Assembly: GCF_019710575.1 (NCBI RefSeq) | Contig: NZ_JAHWFK010000012.1 | Coordinates: 1-53,361, forward strand | Reading direction: 5' to 3' | Length of the DNA: 53,361 bases | Source: Paractinoplanes polyasparticus | GTDB lineage: Bacteria > Actinomycetota > Actinomycetes > Mycobacteriales > Micromonosporaceae | Shown: piece by piece, positions 16,592-25,484 of the stretch | Numbering within the stretch: the first letter of the stretch is position 1 | Layout: each line of letters starts with the position of its first letter | Notes under the pieces: model-generated | What the model saw: the letters and a program-made list of their open reading frames with translations, nothing else | What the model was told of the DNA's origin: nothing | Database searches by the model: none | Translations under genes and position numbers: made by a program

Positions 16592-16968
16592 TGGTGGAGG
16601 TGCCGGGAATCGAACCCGGGTCCTTCGTTGTTTTGTCAGGGCTTCTCCGAGCGCAGCTCACTGTGCCTCTACTCGGCCCCTGGAATCACGTGAGCGAGTT
16701 CCTGTGACGGGCCCAGTCGCTGATTAATCTCGCCGCAAGGTCCCCGCGACCGGGACCTGTTGGCCAACCTCCTAGCTGATGCCGGAAATCCGGGACGGAG
16801 GTACTCCCGGTCCGACAGATTTAGCTACTCGCCTCAGGCGGCGAGTGCGAAATCGTTGCGCTTAGTATCGGCGCTTGTTGTTTTCCGACGACCGATTCTC
16901 GAGACGACGTCGGCTTCCTCGGCTCGCTTCCCCTGTCTCCACATTCGAAGTCGAAACCAGTCACCCCC
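16592..16968 (-). ncRNA. ssrA: tmRNA (transfer-messenger RNA)
   Basis: The 377-nt RNA starts GGGGGTGACTGGTTTCGAC and ends with a T-arm (GGTTCGATTCCCGGCACC) and an encoded CCA. The first seven bases pair with CACCTCC before ACCA to form the acceptor stem, including one G-U pair. The tag frame is at 16872-16834 and reads ADTKRNDFALAA followed by TGA; the terminal ALAA is the usual protease signal. With SmpB, encoded about 740 bp upstream on the same strand, it rescues stalled ribosomes and marks the nascent peptide. The plus-strand frames over this region are antisense artefacts. Confidence 0.97.
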
Positions 16969-17001
16969 TGGGACAATCCACTGCGTAACAACTGTGCCAT
17001 C

Positions 17002-17640
17002 TTACCTGATGCGGCAAGTGCCGCCCACCGCATTACAGCCCGCCGGGCGGGCGTCGCCGCGGCCGTCCTTCGACGTTCGGAAGCCGAAGTCGGCGCTGCG
17101 GCCCGGGTCCAGCGTGCCTCCGGTGATAACGATGCTGTCGCCGGTGAGATTCCCGGTCGCGTTCCACACTCCGCGCAGCCTGAGGTCGCGCAGGTCGGCG
17201 TGGCTGACCGTGACCTTCCAGCGGACGGGGCGGTCGCCCTCGTTGGTCACCCGGCCCATCGCGACGTAGCCGGACTCCCAGCTCGCGGTCACGGCCAGGG
17301 TGGCTTCGACCTCCGTCGGCGGGGGCGGTGGCGTCGTCTTGACCGGGGGCTTGGTGGTCGGCTTGCGGGTCTTCTCCGGTACGGCCGTGGTGGCGCGCGT
17401 CGCCGTCGGCTTCTTCGACGGCGTGGGTGACTTGGACGGCGTAGGGGAGACGGAGGGCGACGGCGGATCGATCGTCACGCGCGCCACGGAGGGCAGCACG
17501 ACCGTGGGCGGCTTGGCTGCCTCGGCCGGGCCGACGGCCCGTACGGCCGTCCACACGACCAGCAGCACCAGGACGGCCACGGCGAAGCTCAGGATGAACC
17601 GGGCTGTTCCGAACACGCGCACGGAGTGCTTGGCAGCCAC
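17002..17640 (-). CDS. Membrane-anchored protein with a CBM2-like domain
   Basis: 212 residues. An N-terminal membrane helix (about 12-35, FILSFAVAVLVLLVVWTAV) is followed by a Pro/Ser/Thr/Lys linker of about 60 residues (SPTPSKSPTPSKKPTA). The C-terminal domain of about 100 residues (LAVTASWESGYVAMGRVTN, RWKVTVSHADLRDLRLRGVWNA, TLDPGRSADFGF) carries the spacing of carbohydrate-binding module 2, including two Trp and a final C-x-C pair region. It probably faces outward and binds a wall or extracellular polysaccharide. GTG 17640, with GGGAGGG eight bases upstream, is preferred over 17667. It lies between smpB and ssrA on the same strand, but nothing links it to ribosome rescue. Confidence 0.75.
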   Translation of the reverse strand: MAAKHSVRVFGTARFILSFAVAVLVLLVVWTAVRAVGPAEAAKPPTVVLPSVARVTIDPPSPSVSPTPSKSPTPSKKPTATRATTAVPEKTRKPTTKPPVKTTPPPPPTEVEATLAVTASWESGYVAMGRVTNEGDRPVRWKVTVSHADLRDLRLRGVWNATGNLTGDSIVITGGTLDPGRSADFGFRTSKDGRGDARPAGCNAVGGTCRIR

Positions 17641-17705
17641 CCTGTGATCCCTCCCCCACGACGGCACCGGCGATGATCAAAAGTGCCGGCGGGGAAGGGT
17701 ACCTG

Positions 17706-18182
17706 CTACTCCATGCCTTTGGCACGCCTGCCCACGGCGCGACTGATTTCCTTCTGCGCGTCGCGGCTGGCCAGGTCCTGACGCTTGTCGTAGCTCTTCT
17801 TGCCGCGCGCCAGGCCGATCTCGACCTTGGCGTACCCGTTGTGGAAGTAGACCTGGAGCGGCACCAGCGTGACACCGTCGTCGCGCAGCTTGTTACGCAT
17901 CTTCAGGATCTCGTCGCGGTGGAGCAGCAGCTTGCGGACCCGCCGCGGCTCGTGGTTGGTCCAGGTGCCCTGGGTGTATTCCGGAATGTGCAGACCGTGC
18001 AGGAAGATCTCGCCGTTGTTCTCGTGGCCGAACGCGTCGGTCATCGAGGCCCGCCCGGCCCGCAACGACTTCACCTCGGTGCCGGTGAGCACCATGCCCG
18101 CCTCGAACGTGTCGAGGATGGCGTAGTCGTGGTAGGCCTTGCGGTTGGAGGCGACGACCTTGCGACCTTGTTCGCGTGGCAT
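17706..18182 (-). CDS. smpB: SsrA-binding protein SmpB
   Basis: 158 residues, the full family length. The OB-fold core is intact: [63 protein letters not shown], and [32 protein letters not shown]. The basic C-terminal tail ([17 protein letters not shown]) inserts into the mRNA channel of stalled ribosomes. It carries tmRNA to the ribosome. AGGGGG lies about nine bases before the ATG. The M23 gene ends 53 bp upstream, so it may be transcribed with it, and the CBM2-like gene follows. Confidence 0.97.
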   Translation of the reverse strand: MPREQGRKVVASNRKAYHDYAILDTFEAGMVLTGTEVKSLRAGRASMTDAFGHENNGEIFLHGLHIPEYTQGTWTNHEPRRVRKLLLHRDEILKMRNKLRDDGVTLVPLQVYFHNGYAKVEIGLARGKKSYDKRQDLASRDAQKEISRAVGRRAKGME

Positions 18183-18235
18183 GCCGCCGAACCCCCTGTG
18201 GATGAGTGATGGAACTTCACAATGCTACTGAAGAC

Positions 18236-19486
18236 TCAACACAGACAGCGCGGCAGATAGTTCGCCGGGTTGCGGGGCGCTCCGTCGAAGCGGGTTTCGA
18301 AGTGCAGATGGTTGCCGGTGGAGGCGCCGGTCGTGCCGACCAGGCCGATCACCTCGCCGCGGCGCACGTACTCGCCGACTCTGACCAGGATCGCGGACTG
18401 GTGCCCGTAGCAGGTCTGGAAGCCGACGCCGCTGATCTTGCCGTGGCTGAGGCACGTGAAGTTGCCGTAGCCGCCGGCCCACCCGGCCCGGATCACCCGT
18501 CCGAAGGCAGCCGCGCGGATGGGAGAGCCGCCACCTGCGGCGATGTCCATGCCGGCGTGCAACTGCCACACACGGTAGTACGGGTCATAGCGCTGTCCGT
18601 AGTCGCTGGACTTCCAGCCGGTGACCGGCATGAGCAGCCGGCCGCCGCCGTACTTCGCGTCCCCGGATTTGAGCGAGTACCCGCGGAGCGCCGCCGCGAT
18701 CCGCGCCTCCTCGGCCTTGGCCGCCTCGTAACGGGCCAGGACGACGGAGCGCTGGGCGTTGGCCACCTTCAGCGCGGCGTAGCGGGTCTGCGTGAGCTTC
18801 TCGAGGGCCAGGCGGGCCCGCTCGGCAGCCGACTGCGCTGCTCGGGCGGCGGTGAGGCGGTCGCGCGCGGCGGCCTCGGCCTCTTCGGCGGCGCGCTTGG
18901 CGAGTCCGGCCCGGTCCTGTTCCGTACGGGCCTCGCGCCTCGCCACGACCAGGGTGCCCACGTCCTCCTGCTGGCTCTGCATGATCTGTTCGACGATGCT
19001 GAGCCGGGCCATCATGTCGGCCGGGCCGGACGCGTCGACGAGGACGTTGAGCCGCGCGAAGTTGCTGCCCATGTAGCTGGCCGCGGCGATCTCGTCGACC
19101 CGCTCGCGGGCGTCGTCGACGCGCTCCCGGGCCTGGACGAAGCGGCCGGCGACCTTCTCGTAGGCCGCCCGGGCCGCCTTCGCCTTGCGGCTCGCGGACG
19201 TGGCCGAGGCGAGGGCGGCCGCGACCGCTCCGCGCGAGGTGGCGACCTTCCGCTGGGCCGCGGGCATCGCGGCGGTCGCAGTCTCGAGGTTGCGGGCGGC
19301 GGAGCGGGCCAGGTCGGTGGCGTGCTCGAGGACGGCCTCGGCGCGCTGGACTGCCTTGCCGGCACGGTCCCGGTCGTCGCCCGGGGCGGCTTGGGCCGGG
19401 TGGGGTGCGATCAGCAGCAGACCTGCGAAAAAAGCTGGAAGAGCATATTTCCGGCGATGTCGACGTTTGGGCCACACGAAGAGCAC
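18236..19486 (-). CDS. Secreted M23 peptidase with coiled coil (EnvC/RipA-like FtsEX partner)
   Basis: 416 residues. A signal peptide (RRKYALPAFFAGLLLIAPHPAQA) precedes a long Ala/Glu/Arg coiled coil (about 40-265) and a C-terminal LytM (M23) domain. The zinc ligands are present: H310 and D314 in LHAGMD, and H393/H395 in NHLHFE. It therefore looks like an active peptidoglycan endopeptidase, not a degenerate activator. The position right after ftsE-ftsX, with the coiled coil expected of an FtsX-regulated protein, suggests that FtsEX controls its activity at the septum; this is known for EnvC and RipC but inferred here. GTG 19486 has AGGG at good spacing. The ftsX terminator lies between the two genes. 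Confidence 0.88.
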   Translation of the reverse strand: MLFVWPKRRHRRKYALPAFFAGLLLIAPHPAQAAPGDDRDRAGKAVQRAEAVLEHATDLARSAARNLETATAAMPAAQRKVATSRGAVAAALASATSASRKAKAARAAYEKVAGRFVQARERVDDARERVDEIAAASYMGSNFARLNVLVDASGPADMMARLSIVEQIMQSQQEDVGTLVVARREARTEQDRAGLAKRAAEEAEAAARDRLTAARAAQSAAERARLALEKLTQTRYAALKVANAQRSVVLARYEAAKAEEARIAAALRGYSLKSGDAKYGGGRLLMPVTGWKSSDYGQRYDPYYRVWQLHAGMDIAAGGGSPIRAAAFGRVIRAGWAGGYGNFTCLSHGKISGVGFQTCYGHQSAILVRVGEYVRRGEVIGLVGTTGASTGNHLHFETRFDGAPRNPANYLPRCLC

Positions 19487-19525
19487 CGTAACCCTACCTT
19501 CGGCGTCTTACCTCCCAAAACGCCC

Positions 19526-19561
19526 AACGGCCGCGTCTCCCGGCAGGGAGGCGCGGCCGTT
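19526..19561 (-). terminator. Terminator after ftsX
   Basis: A 16-bp stem (19526-19541 with 19546-19561, one mismatch or wobble) and a 4-base loop. On the minus strand it is followed by GGGCGTTTTGGG. It separates ftsEX from the M23 gene. Confidence 0.75.
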
Positions 19562-19583
19562 CTGTGAGTCAGCGTCGAGGGTG

Positions 19584-20459
19584 TCAGACCTTGAGGTAGA
19601 AGCGGAGCGTGATCCACGCCGTGGCCGCACTGACCAGAGCGCCGACGCCGGCCAGCAACGGCAGCATGAGCCACACGTTGCCGTTGTCGATCGGCGTCAG
19701 GATGTTCGTGAGTGCCTGGAGCTTGGTGTCCAGCAGCACGATCTTGCTCACGAACAGGAAGATGAAGCCGAGGACCGCGCCGATGATGCCGGCCACCACC
19801 GCCTCGAGCACGAACGGGGCCTGGATGAACCAGTTCGATGCACCCACCAGCTTCATCACCGCGACCTCGCGGCGCTTGCTGTACGCGGCGACCTGGATGG
19901 TGTTTCCGACGAGCAGCAGCGCGGCCAACGCCATCACCCCTGCGACCACCAGCGCACCCACCTGGATGGCGTTGAAGATGTTGAACACCTTGTCGAGCAG
20001 CGCACGCTGGTCGATGATGTCCTGAATGCCCTGCATCCCGGTCATCTGGTCGGTGAACGTCTTGTAGGTCTCCGGGTCCTTCAGCTTGACCCGGAACGAC
20101 TCGGGCAGGCTGTTCGGGCCGACCGACTTGACGAACTCCGGCGAGTCCTTCCAGAGCTGCTGGAACCGCTCGAGGGCCTCTTCACGGGTCTCGTAGGTCT
20201 TCTGGGCGACCAGCGGGTTGGCCGAGATGGCGGAGTCGATCGCCGAGCGCTGGGCGTCGGTGACGTCCGAGCGCAGGAAGATCGAGACCTCGATCTCGCC
20301 GTAGTAGAAGTTCTTCATCTGGTCGACCTGCATGTAGAGCAGCACACTCGCGCCCAGCATGGTCAGCGAGACCGCCATGGTGATGATCATGGCGACCGTC
20401 ATGGTGACGTTTCGCCACAGGCCCACCAGGACCTCGTTGAGGACGTACTTCAAGCGCAT
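19584..20459 (-). CDS. ftsX: Cell division ABC transporter permease-like protein FtsX
   Basis: 291 residues. One membrane helix lies near the N-terminus (about 21-42, TMTVAMIITMAVSLTMLGASVLL), an extracytoplasmic domain covers about 45-165, and three helices follow (LVVAGVMALAALLLVGNTI, FVLEAVVAGIIGAVLGFIFLF, MLPLLAGVGALVSAATAWI). This is the FtsX topology. The cytoplasmic KRREVAVMKLVGASNWFIQAPF is the coupling region to FtsE. It transmits FtsE ATP hydrolysis to an external wall hydrolase. The ATG has GGAAGGAA upstream and lies 57 bp after ftsE in the same operon. Confidence 0.96.
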   Translation of the reverse strand: MRLKYVLNEVLVGLWRNVTMTVAMIITMAVSLTMLGASVLLYMQVDQMKNFYYGEIEVSIFLRSDVTDAQRSAIDSAISANPLVAQKTYETREEALERFQQLWKDSPEFVKSVGPNSLPESFRVKLKDPETYKTFTDQMTGMQGIQDIIDQRALLDKVFNIFNAIQVGALVVAGVMALAALLLVGNTIQVAAYSKRREVAVMKLVGASNWFIQAPFVLEAVVAGIIGAVLGFIFLFVSKIVLLDTKLQALTNILTPIDNGNVWLMLPLLAGVGALVSAATAWITLRFYLKV

Positions 20460-20516
20460 CGGGGGGTTCCTTCCGGGACTCCGCGCATTACTTCTTCAGG
20501 GGGAAACGGGCGGAGC

Positions 20517-21197
20517 TCAGCCGTAGACGCCGCGAGCCTGGTCGCGAACGATACGGCCGCTTTCGATCTCGATGACCCGGCGGCGCATCTGGTTGACGAT
20601 GTTGGAGTCGTGCGTGACCATCACGACCGTCGTGCCCGTCCGGTTGATTCGGTCGAGCAGTCGCATGATCTCGATGGAGGTGTCGGGGTCGAGGTTTCCG
20701 GTGGGCTCGTCGGCGAGCAGGATCAGCGGGCGGTTCACGAACGCCCGGGCGACCGCGACACGCTGCTGCTCACCACCGGAGAGCTCGTGGGGATAGCGGT
20801 GTTCCTTGCCACCGAGACCGACCAGTTCGAGAACCTCGGGCACGACCCGCCGGGACACGGCCTTGGTCTTGCCGATGACCTCCAGAGCGAAGGCCACGTT
20901 CTCGTACGCGGTGCGGTTGGGCAGCAGACGGAAGTCCTGGAACACGCAGCCGATGGAACGACGGAAGTGGGGGATCTTCCACGACCGGATCGAGGTCACG
21001 TCCTTGGCGTTCACCATGACCTTGCCCTGGGTCGGGGAGACCTCATGCAGCAGAAGCTTGATGATCGTCGACTTGCCGGAACCGGAGGGGCCGATGAAGA
21101 AGACGAACTCACCCTTCTCGATACCGACGCTGACATCGTCCAGCGACGGCCGAGACGCCTTGGGGTACGTCTTCGTCACGTTCTCGAGCTGAATCAC
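20517..21197 (-). CDS. ftsE: Cell division ATP-binding protein FtsE
   Basis: 226 residues. Walker A is GPSGSGKS (36-43), the signature is [15 protein letters not shown], Walker B is LILLADEPT, and the H-loop is [26 protein letters not shown] is typical of FtsE rather than MacB-type ATPases. It powers FtsX for divisome-linked wall hydrolysis. I start it at GTG 21197 ([11 protein letters not shown]), which fits homologues; a longer frame from 21233 contains the promoter. There is no Shine-Dalgarno, but a -10 box ends eight bases before the GTG, so the mRNA is probably leaderless. Confidence 0.96.
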   Translation of the reverse strand: MIQLENVTKTYPKASRPSLDDVSVGIEKGEFVFFIGPSGSGKSTIIKLLLHEVSPTQGKVMVNAKDVTSIRSWKIPHFRRSIGCVFQDFRLLPNRTAYENVAFALEVIGKTKAVSRRVVPEVLELVGLGGKEHRYPHELSGGEQQRVAVARAFVNRPLILLADEPTGNLDPDTSIEIMRLLDRINRTGTTVVMVTHDSNIVNQMRRRVIEIESGRIVRDQARGVYG

Positions 21198-21205
21198 GGG
21201 AAGGC

Positions 21206-21233
21206 AGTCTACGCGGTGTAACGGAAACGCCAA
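21206..21233 (-). promoter_or_regulatory. ftsE promoter (leaderless)
   Basis: TTGGCG (21233-21228), a 16-bp spacer, then TAGACT (21211-21206). The -10 box ends eight bases before the GTG, so transcription would begin at or next to the start codon. Confidence 0.6.
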
Positions 21234-21286
21234 GTCCGCCGGGTCCGCGAATCTGCATCAACAGTAAAGAAAACTTGGACCGTACG

Positions 21287-21318
21287 GACGGCGCCTGACC
21301 GAACGTTCAGGCGCCGTC
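21287..21318 (-). terminator. Terminator after prfB
   Basis: A 12-bp perfect stem (GACGGCGCCTGA with its complement) and an 8-base loop, between the prfB stop and the ftsE promoter. A T-rich stretch (AAGTTTTCTTT) follows about 17 bases later on the minus strand. ftsE is therefore transcribed separately from prfB. Confidence 0.75.
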
Positions 21319-21351
21319 GCCGTCCGTGCCGAGCCGGTCGCGGACCGGGTC

Positions 21352-22464
21352 TCAGACGGCCTTCTCGGTCTGCTTGCGCCAGCGGATGCCCGCCTGGATG
21401 AACTCGTCGATGTCGCCGTCGAAGACCGACGACGGGTTGCCCGTCTCCTGCTCAGTGCGCAGATCCTTGACCATCTGGTAGGGGTGCAGAACGTACGAGC
21501 GCATCTGGTCGCCCCATGATCCAGTGGTGTCCTGCTTGAGGCCCGCCATCTTGGCCTCCTCCTCCTGACGCTTGCGCTCGAGCAGCCGCGCCTGGAGCAC
21601 GCGCATGGCCGAGGCCTTGTTCTGAAGCTGTGATTTCTCGTTCTGACACGTCACGACGATGCCGGTCGGAATGTGCGTGAGGCGCACAGCGGAGTCGGTG
21701 GTGTTAACGCTCTGTCCACCGGGACCGGACGAACGGTAGACGTCGACCCGCAACTCGTTCTCGGGGATCTCGATGTGGTCGGTCTGCTCGACCACCGGCA
21801 TCACCTCGACGCTGGCGAAGCTGGTCTGCCGGCGGCCCTGGTTGTCGAACGGGCTGATGCGCACCAGGCGGTGGGTGCCCGACTCGACGCTGAGCGTGCC
21901 GAAGGCGTACGGGACCTTGACCGCGAAGGTGGCCGACTTGAGCCCTGCCTCTTCCGCGTACGAGGTGTCGTAGACCTCGGTGGGGTAGCCGTGGCGCTCG
22001 GCCCAGCGCAGGTACATACGCATCAGCGACTCGGCGAAGTCGGCGGCGTCGACACCGCCGGCGCCGGCCCGGATCGCCACCAGTGCCTCGCGGGAGTCGT
22101 ACTCGCCGGAGAGCAGGGTGCGGACCTCCAGCTCCTCGACGGCCTTGTGCAGCGCGACGAGCTCGTTGCCGACCTCGTCGACCGAGCCCTGGTCGCCCTC
22201 GGCCTCGGCCATCTCGAGCAGGAGGGCGGCGTCGTCGAGCCGTGAGCGGAGGCGCTCGATGCGGTCGATGTCACCGGAGATGTAGGAAAGGCGGCTGTTG
22301 ACCTCTTGAGCGCGGGCCTGGTCGTCCCACAGATCGGGCGCGGACGCCTGCTCTTCGAGGTCTGCCTTGTCCCGGCGCAGCTTGTCGACGTCCAGGACGT
22401 TCTCGATGTTGCGCAGGGTGGCGTCGAGTGTCTTGAGTTGCTCGGGATAGTCGGCAGCAGTCAC
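21352..22464 (-). CDS. prfB: Peptide chain release factor 2
   Basis: 370 residues from GTG 22464. RF2 recognises UGA and UAA stop codons: the codon-recognition tripeptide SPF is at 204-206, and the catalytic GGQ is at 249-251 in [19 protein letters not shown]. The N-terminal helical domain and the C-terminal [14 protein letters not shown] are intact. The gene is one open frame, so the programmed +1 frameshift of enterobacterial prfB is absent. A TAGTCT -10 box ends eight bases before GTG 22464 and overlaps the TTG at 22473, which argues for a leaderless start at the GTG. It lies upstream of ftsEX with its own terminator. Confidence 0.96.
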   Translation of the reverse strand: MTAADYPEQLKTLDATLRNIENVLDVDKLRRDKADLEEQASAPDLWDDQARAQEVNSRLSYISGDIDRIERLRSRLDDAALLLEMAEAEGDQGSVDEVGNELVALHKAVEELEVRTLLSGEYDSREALVAIRAGAGGVDAADFAESLMRMYLRWAERHGYPTEVYDTSYAEEAGLKSATFAVKVPYAFGTLSVESGTHRLVRISPFDNQGRRQTSFASVEVMPVVEQTDHIEIPENELRVDVYRSSGPGGQSVNTTDSAVRLTHIPTGIVVTCQNEKSQLQNKASAMRVLQARLLERKRQEEEAKMAGLKQDTTGSWGDQMRSYVLHPYQMVKDLRTEQETGNPSSVFDGDIDEFIQAGIRWRKQTEKAV

Positions 22465-22472
22465 AACACTCA

Positions 22473-22478
22473 AGACTA
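22473..22478 (-). promoter_or_regulatory. prfB -10 box (leaderless)
   Basis: TAGTCT ends eight bases before GTG 22464. No clear -35 is seen because that region is the 3' arm of the PadR terminator hairpin. Confidence 0.5.
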
Positions 22479-22481
22479 CGC

Positions 22482-22507
22482 CGCCCCGGCCGGAAAGGGC
22501 CGGGGCG
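22482..22507 (-). terminator. Terminator after the PadR gene
   Basis: A 10-bp perfect GC stem (CGCCCCGGCC with its complement) and a 6-base loop, 13 bp downstream of the PadR stop and directly abutting the prfB promoter. Confidence 0.65.
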
Positions 22508-22519
22508 GGCGCACGTCCG

Positions 22520-23035
22520 TCAGGTCGTCGGGGCGACCTTGAGCCAGCTCAGTGCGGCCTTGTGATAGGCGACGGCAAACTCGAGGGCCGCGGCGCCGTA
22601 CTGGTCGCCCGCCTTCTTTGCTTCCTTCGCCTGCTCCTTGGCCATCGCCATGGCCTCGGAGTGGTACTCGCTGGCACCGGTGTAGAGGGTCTGCAGCTGA
22701 TTGCCGCTGTGCTGCTCGCCGAAGGCGACCCGCAGCGCGATCGGGTTGCGCAAGGCGTCCCGGCCCGCGGGCTCGGCAAGCCACCGGCTGAAGGCTCGTT
22801 TGCCGGCGGCTGTGATGGCGTAGGGCTGGCTGGATCTGGGGCCGGGTTTGCCGAGACGGACGTAGCCCATTTCGGCGAGAACCGGCAATTCGCGGTAGAC
22901 CTGGCTCCGCGTCATCGACCAGTATGGCCCGAGGCGGCGTTCGGCAGCCGCCATTAGCTGACCGCCGGTCATCGGCCCCTCGTGAAGCAGGCCGAGCAGA
23001 GCGGCAGCCGTGGGATTGATTTGAGAGTCGGGCAT
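22520..23035 (-). CDS. PadR family transcriptional regulator
   Basis: 171 residues. The N-terminal winged helix is PadR type: [50 protein letters not shown] and [17 protein letters not shown]-terminal helical dimerisation region ([21 protein letters not shown]) follows. PadR proteins usually repress a nearby gene and respond to phenolics or drugs. The closest candidate is the divergent membrane protein at 23369, but no palindrome in the shared gap supports this. ATG 23035 has AGAAGG almost next to it, so the initiation signal is unusual. Its own terminator separates it from prfB. Confidence 0.88.
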   Translation of the reverse strand: MPDSQINPTAAALLGLLHEGPMTGGQLMAAAERRLGPYWSMTRSQVYRELPVLAEMGYVRLGKPGPRSSQPYAITAAGKRAFSRWLAEPAGRDALRNPIALRVAFGEQHSGNQLQTLYTGASEYHSEAMAMAKEQAKEAKKAGDQYGAAALEFAVAYHKAALSWLKVAPTT

Positions 23036-23368
23036 GCCTTCTAAGCTGCCACTTTGTCGCGCCGACGTCCAGGATTTCGCCCGATCCGTCCAGTTTGCGT
23101 CTCCACAAGCGACTGTCCCGCACAGACTGTCCGACCACGAGGGTCGAGACGGCGCGTTCTGCCGAAAAAATGCAGCCTGAGCAGCTAAAATGGCCCTAGC
23201 CAAACGGTCAGACGGCGATGCCGGGCATGAACCACCCGAAAAATGGACAGATCAACAGTCGGAAACGGCAGCGTTCCCCTTAATTCCGACAATCGACTCC
23301 GTTTCGCCGCGCGAGTGCCCTGTGGACGGCCGTCCGGTCGCGAAGAATCGCCGCGTACCCTGAGCCGC
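23036..23368. other. Divergent intergenic region
   Basis: About 330 bp. It includes an A-rich patch near 23164-23192 with TAAAAT, which could be a -10 box for rightward transcription. The TACCCT box at 23356-23361 is the likely -10 of the membrane protein gene. No gene was seen. Confidence 0.4.
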
Positions 23369-24325
23369 ATGACAGAGCAGGAGGTCGCACCGGCCCCGCA
23401 ACCGTCCGCGGCCGCCTCGTCGAGCGGTCTCGTGCTGGCCGGCGTCACGCTGGTGTGGATGGCCGCCATGTTGTGGTCGGCCCGCGCCACCATCACCGGC
23501 CGGGTCGACGTCGAGATGGAGGTCACGTCCACGGCGTACGCGTTGCCCGGCGCCATCTCGGCCAGCCTCATCACCGGGTCCACGGTGGCGCTGGCCGCAC
23601 TCTCCCTGCTGGGCCGCCGGCGCGAGACCGGTGCGAGCACCCGCTTCGCAATCGCCACGGGCAGCGGCCTGATCATCGGCGTGCTGGGCGCGCTGACCAT
23701 CGTCACGATCAACACCGAGGGCTGGCTGTACGCGGTGGTCGGCGGCACGGTGGCGGCCGCGGCGACCATCGGCGGCGCGCTGGCCGGCTTCCGCATCCCC
23801 CGCGTCGTCACCGCGATCGGCTGGGCCTCGGTGGCCGTCTTCCTCGTCGGGCTCGTGCTCAACCTGTTCCAGGGCCCGCTGCTCGACGCGTTCAGCTCCA
23901 GCCAGGCACAGTCCCGGGCCGACGCGTCCCAATGGCTGTCGTACGGCCAGGGGTTCCTCAGTGGCCTCGCGGCCGGCCTGATCGCCTACTTCGTGCTGCG
24001 CCGCGCTCGCCGGCGCTCCGACGGGCTCGACGTGCCGTGGCCGCTCTACGGCCTGGCCGGCGCCGGCGCCGGGCTGCTGCTGGTGATCGCCGAGATCCTG
24101 ACCCGCACCGCGGGCAGCCGCGTGCTCGACCTGGCCGGCAAGGTCAGCGAGCTGGAACTCGTGGTGCAGCAGATGCTCAGCGGCGCCCGCCTCAACAGCG
24201 CTCTGATCGTGCTGTTCGTCGGCGCGATCACGGCGACGATCGCTGTAGGCCGCACCATCGCGCCCGCGCCGGACGACGCGGAAGAGGAGGGGACGCCGGC
24301 GGCGGCGTCCCGGGAAAAGCCCTAG
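23369..24325 (+). CDS. Predicted multi-pass membrane protein, unknown function
   Basis: 318 residues with about eight hydrophobic segments (for example [76 protein letters not shown]) and a hydrophilic acidic C-terminal tail. An amphipathic loop ([21 protein letters not shown]) separates the last two segments. I do not recognise a family. ATG 23369 is preferred; a TACCCT -10 box ends seven bases before it, consistent with a leaderless mRNA. It is divergent from PadR, and its stop codon overlaps that of the DUF6912 gene through a CTAG palindrome. Confidence 0.75.
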   Translation: MTEQEVAPAPQPSAAASSSGLVLAGVTLVWMAAMLWSARATITGRVDVEMEVTSTAYALPGAISASLITGSTVALAALSLLGRRRETGASTRFAIATGSGLIIGVLGALTIVTINTEGWLYAVVGGTVAAAATIGGALAGFRIPRVVTAIGWASVAVFLVGLVLNLFQGPLLDAFSSSQAQSRADASQWLSYGQGFLSGLAAGLIAYFVLRRARRRSDGLDVPWPLYGLAGAGAGLLLVIAEILTRTAGSRVLDLAGKVSELELVVQQMLSGARLNSALIVLFVGAITATIAVGRTIAPAPDDAEEEGTPAAASREKP

Positions 24326-24831
24326 ACGAGCTCGTCCAGCTCCGACACGGCATACCACTCCAGCTCGTGATCCTCGGCGCTGTCGACCGTGAACTGGGCG
24401 TCCGGGTCGCCCGCGGCCGCCTCGTCGACCACCTCGGCCGCGGCGCCGACCGTCTCGGCGGCGTCCGCACTGTCCACGTGGATCGCGGCGACCTCGCTGA
24501 GCGACACCGGCTGCGGCAGCCGCACGGTACTCGAACCGAGCTCGACATCCTCCCGCACCAGCGCCGTCGACGGCACGTCGGCCGAGATGACAACGCGGCG
24601 GCGCGGGGCGCGCGGATCGAGGCGCAACAGGTGCAACGCGCCCTGGGCGGCCCGGGTGAAGGCGACGTACTCGAGCTCTTCCTCGTCGCCCTCGGCGTAC
24701 CACTCGCGGAGCGCCGGCGTCACGGCGTGCGCCTCCAGCGGGCCGGAGCCCAGCCGGCCGTCGGCCCGCAGGGCCGTGAGCATCGGCACGGTGGCCGGCA
24801 CATAGACCCGGACCAGCTCGGTGATCGGCAC
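24322..24831 (-). CDS. DUF6912 family protein
   Basis: About 169 residues, soluble. It starts [19 protein letters not shown] a few residues in, then [35 protein letters not shown], which I recognise as the actinobacterial DUF6912 pattern. The C-terminal half is acidic ([23 protein letters not shown]). The function is unknown. GTG 24831 has GGAGGAG just upstream; a longer frame from 24945 also exists. It lies 97 bp downstream of the rhodanese gene on the same strand, which may be its operon partner, and converges with the membrane protein gene. Confidence 0.72.
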   Translation of the reverse strand: MPITELVRVYVPATVPMLTALRADGRLGSGPLEAHAVTPALREWYAEGDEEELEYVAFTRAAQGALHLLRLDPRAPRRRVVISADVPSTALVREDVELGSSTVRLPQPVSLSEVAAIHVDSADAAETVGAAAEVVDEAAAGDPDAQFTVDSAEDHELEWYAVSELDELV

Positions 24832-24928
24832 GTCTCCTCCAGCGGTAGAACCGTCCCCGTAGTACACCGTCGCCGCGGCGCGGGGAAGGACCATTCCACC
24901 AGTCGTGCCCGGATCGTGGCCCGCCGGG

Positions 24929-25390
24929 TCAGCAGCCGCAGGCATCGGCCACGGGCGCCGTGCGGGGGTCGGCCGCAGCGGTGACGTCGCCGGCCGGGGT
25001 GCGCAGCGGGAAACCCTCGCGGATCCAGTACTCGACGCCGCCGATCATCTCCTTGACCGAGAAGCCGACCTCGGCCAGGGCCAGGGCGGCTCGGGTGGCG
25101 CCGTCGCAGCCGGGGCCCCAGCAGTAGGTCACCACCGGGACGTCCGGGTTCAGCAGGGCGAGGGCGCGCGCTGGGATCTGGGCGGTGGGCAGGTGGACCG
25201 CGCCGGGGATGTGACCCTGCTCCCAGGCCGCTTCCGAGCGAGAGTCGATCAGGATGAAGCCGGGCTGGGTTGTCGACAGCGCCGCCCGGACGTCGGCCAC
25301 GTCGGTCTGGAAGGCGAGCCGGGCCGCGAAGAAGGCGGCAGCGGCGCGGGCGTCGTTCCGGGTGGCCGGTCCCACAGGGGTGATCGTCAT
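24929..25390 (-). CDS. Rhodanese-like domain protein
   Basis: 153 residues. The rhodanese fold is visible: [28 protein letters not shown], then [38 protein letters not shown]. The active loop begins with Cys in TYCWGPGC. It may transfer sulfane sulfur or serve as a sulfur sensor; the second Cys in the loop is unusual but seen in related actinobacterial proteins. Residues 1-45 form a helical extension. A TAGCGT -10 box ends eight bases before ATG 25390, so it is probably leaderless. It is divergent from the Lrp-type gene, with 94 bp between the starts. Confidence 0.87.
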   Translation of the reverse strand: MTITPVGPATRNDARAAAAFFAARLAFQTDVADVRAALSTTQPGFILIDSRSEAAWEQGHIPGAVHLPTAQIPARALALLNPDVPVVTYCWGPGCDGATRAALALAEVGFSVKEMIGGVEYWIREGFPLRTPAGDVTAAADPRTAPVADACGC

Positions 25391-25484
25391 GACACACCAC
25401 GCTAGGTGCGAGAACGCCGCCGTTACATGGCCGTTCCCCGGCACATCTGGCGCCCGGCCGGGGAAACGCGTTTACTTGGCCGCC

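Noticed and set aside
16560..16620. A tRNA-like T-arm and CCA end
   Set aside because: It belongs to the tmRNA 3' domain and not to a separate tRNA, because the tag frame and 5' acceptor strand are present upstream.
19185..21221. A 678-residue plus-strand open frame over ftsX and ftsE
   Set aside because: It is antisense to well-supported ftsEX genes, with a low-complexity composition (LxxLVxDVxxL patterns).
22400..22473. Programmed +1 frameshift in prfB
   Set aside because: The release factor is encoded in one uninterrupted frame with no in-frame early TGA.
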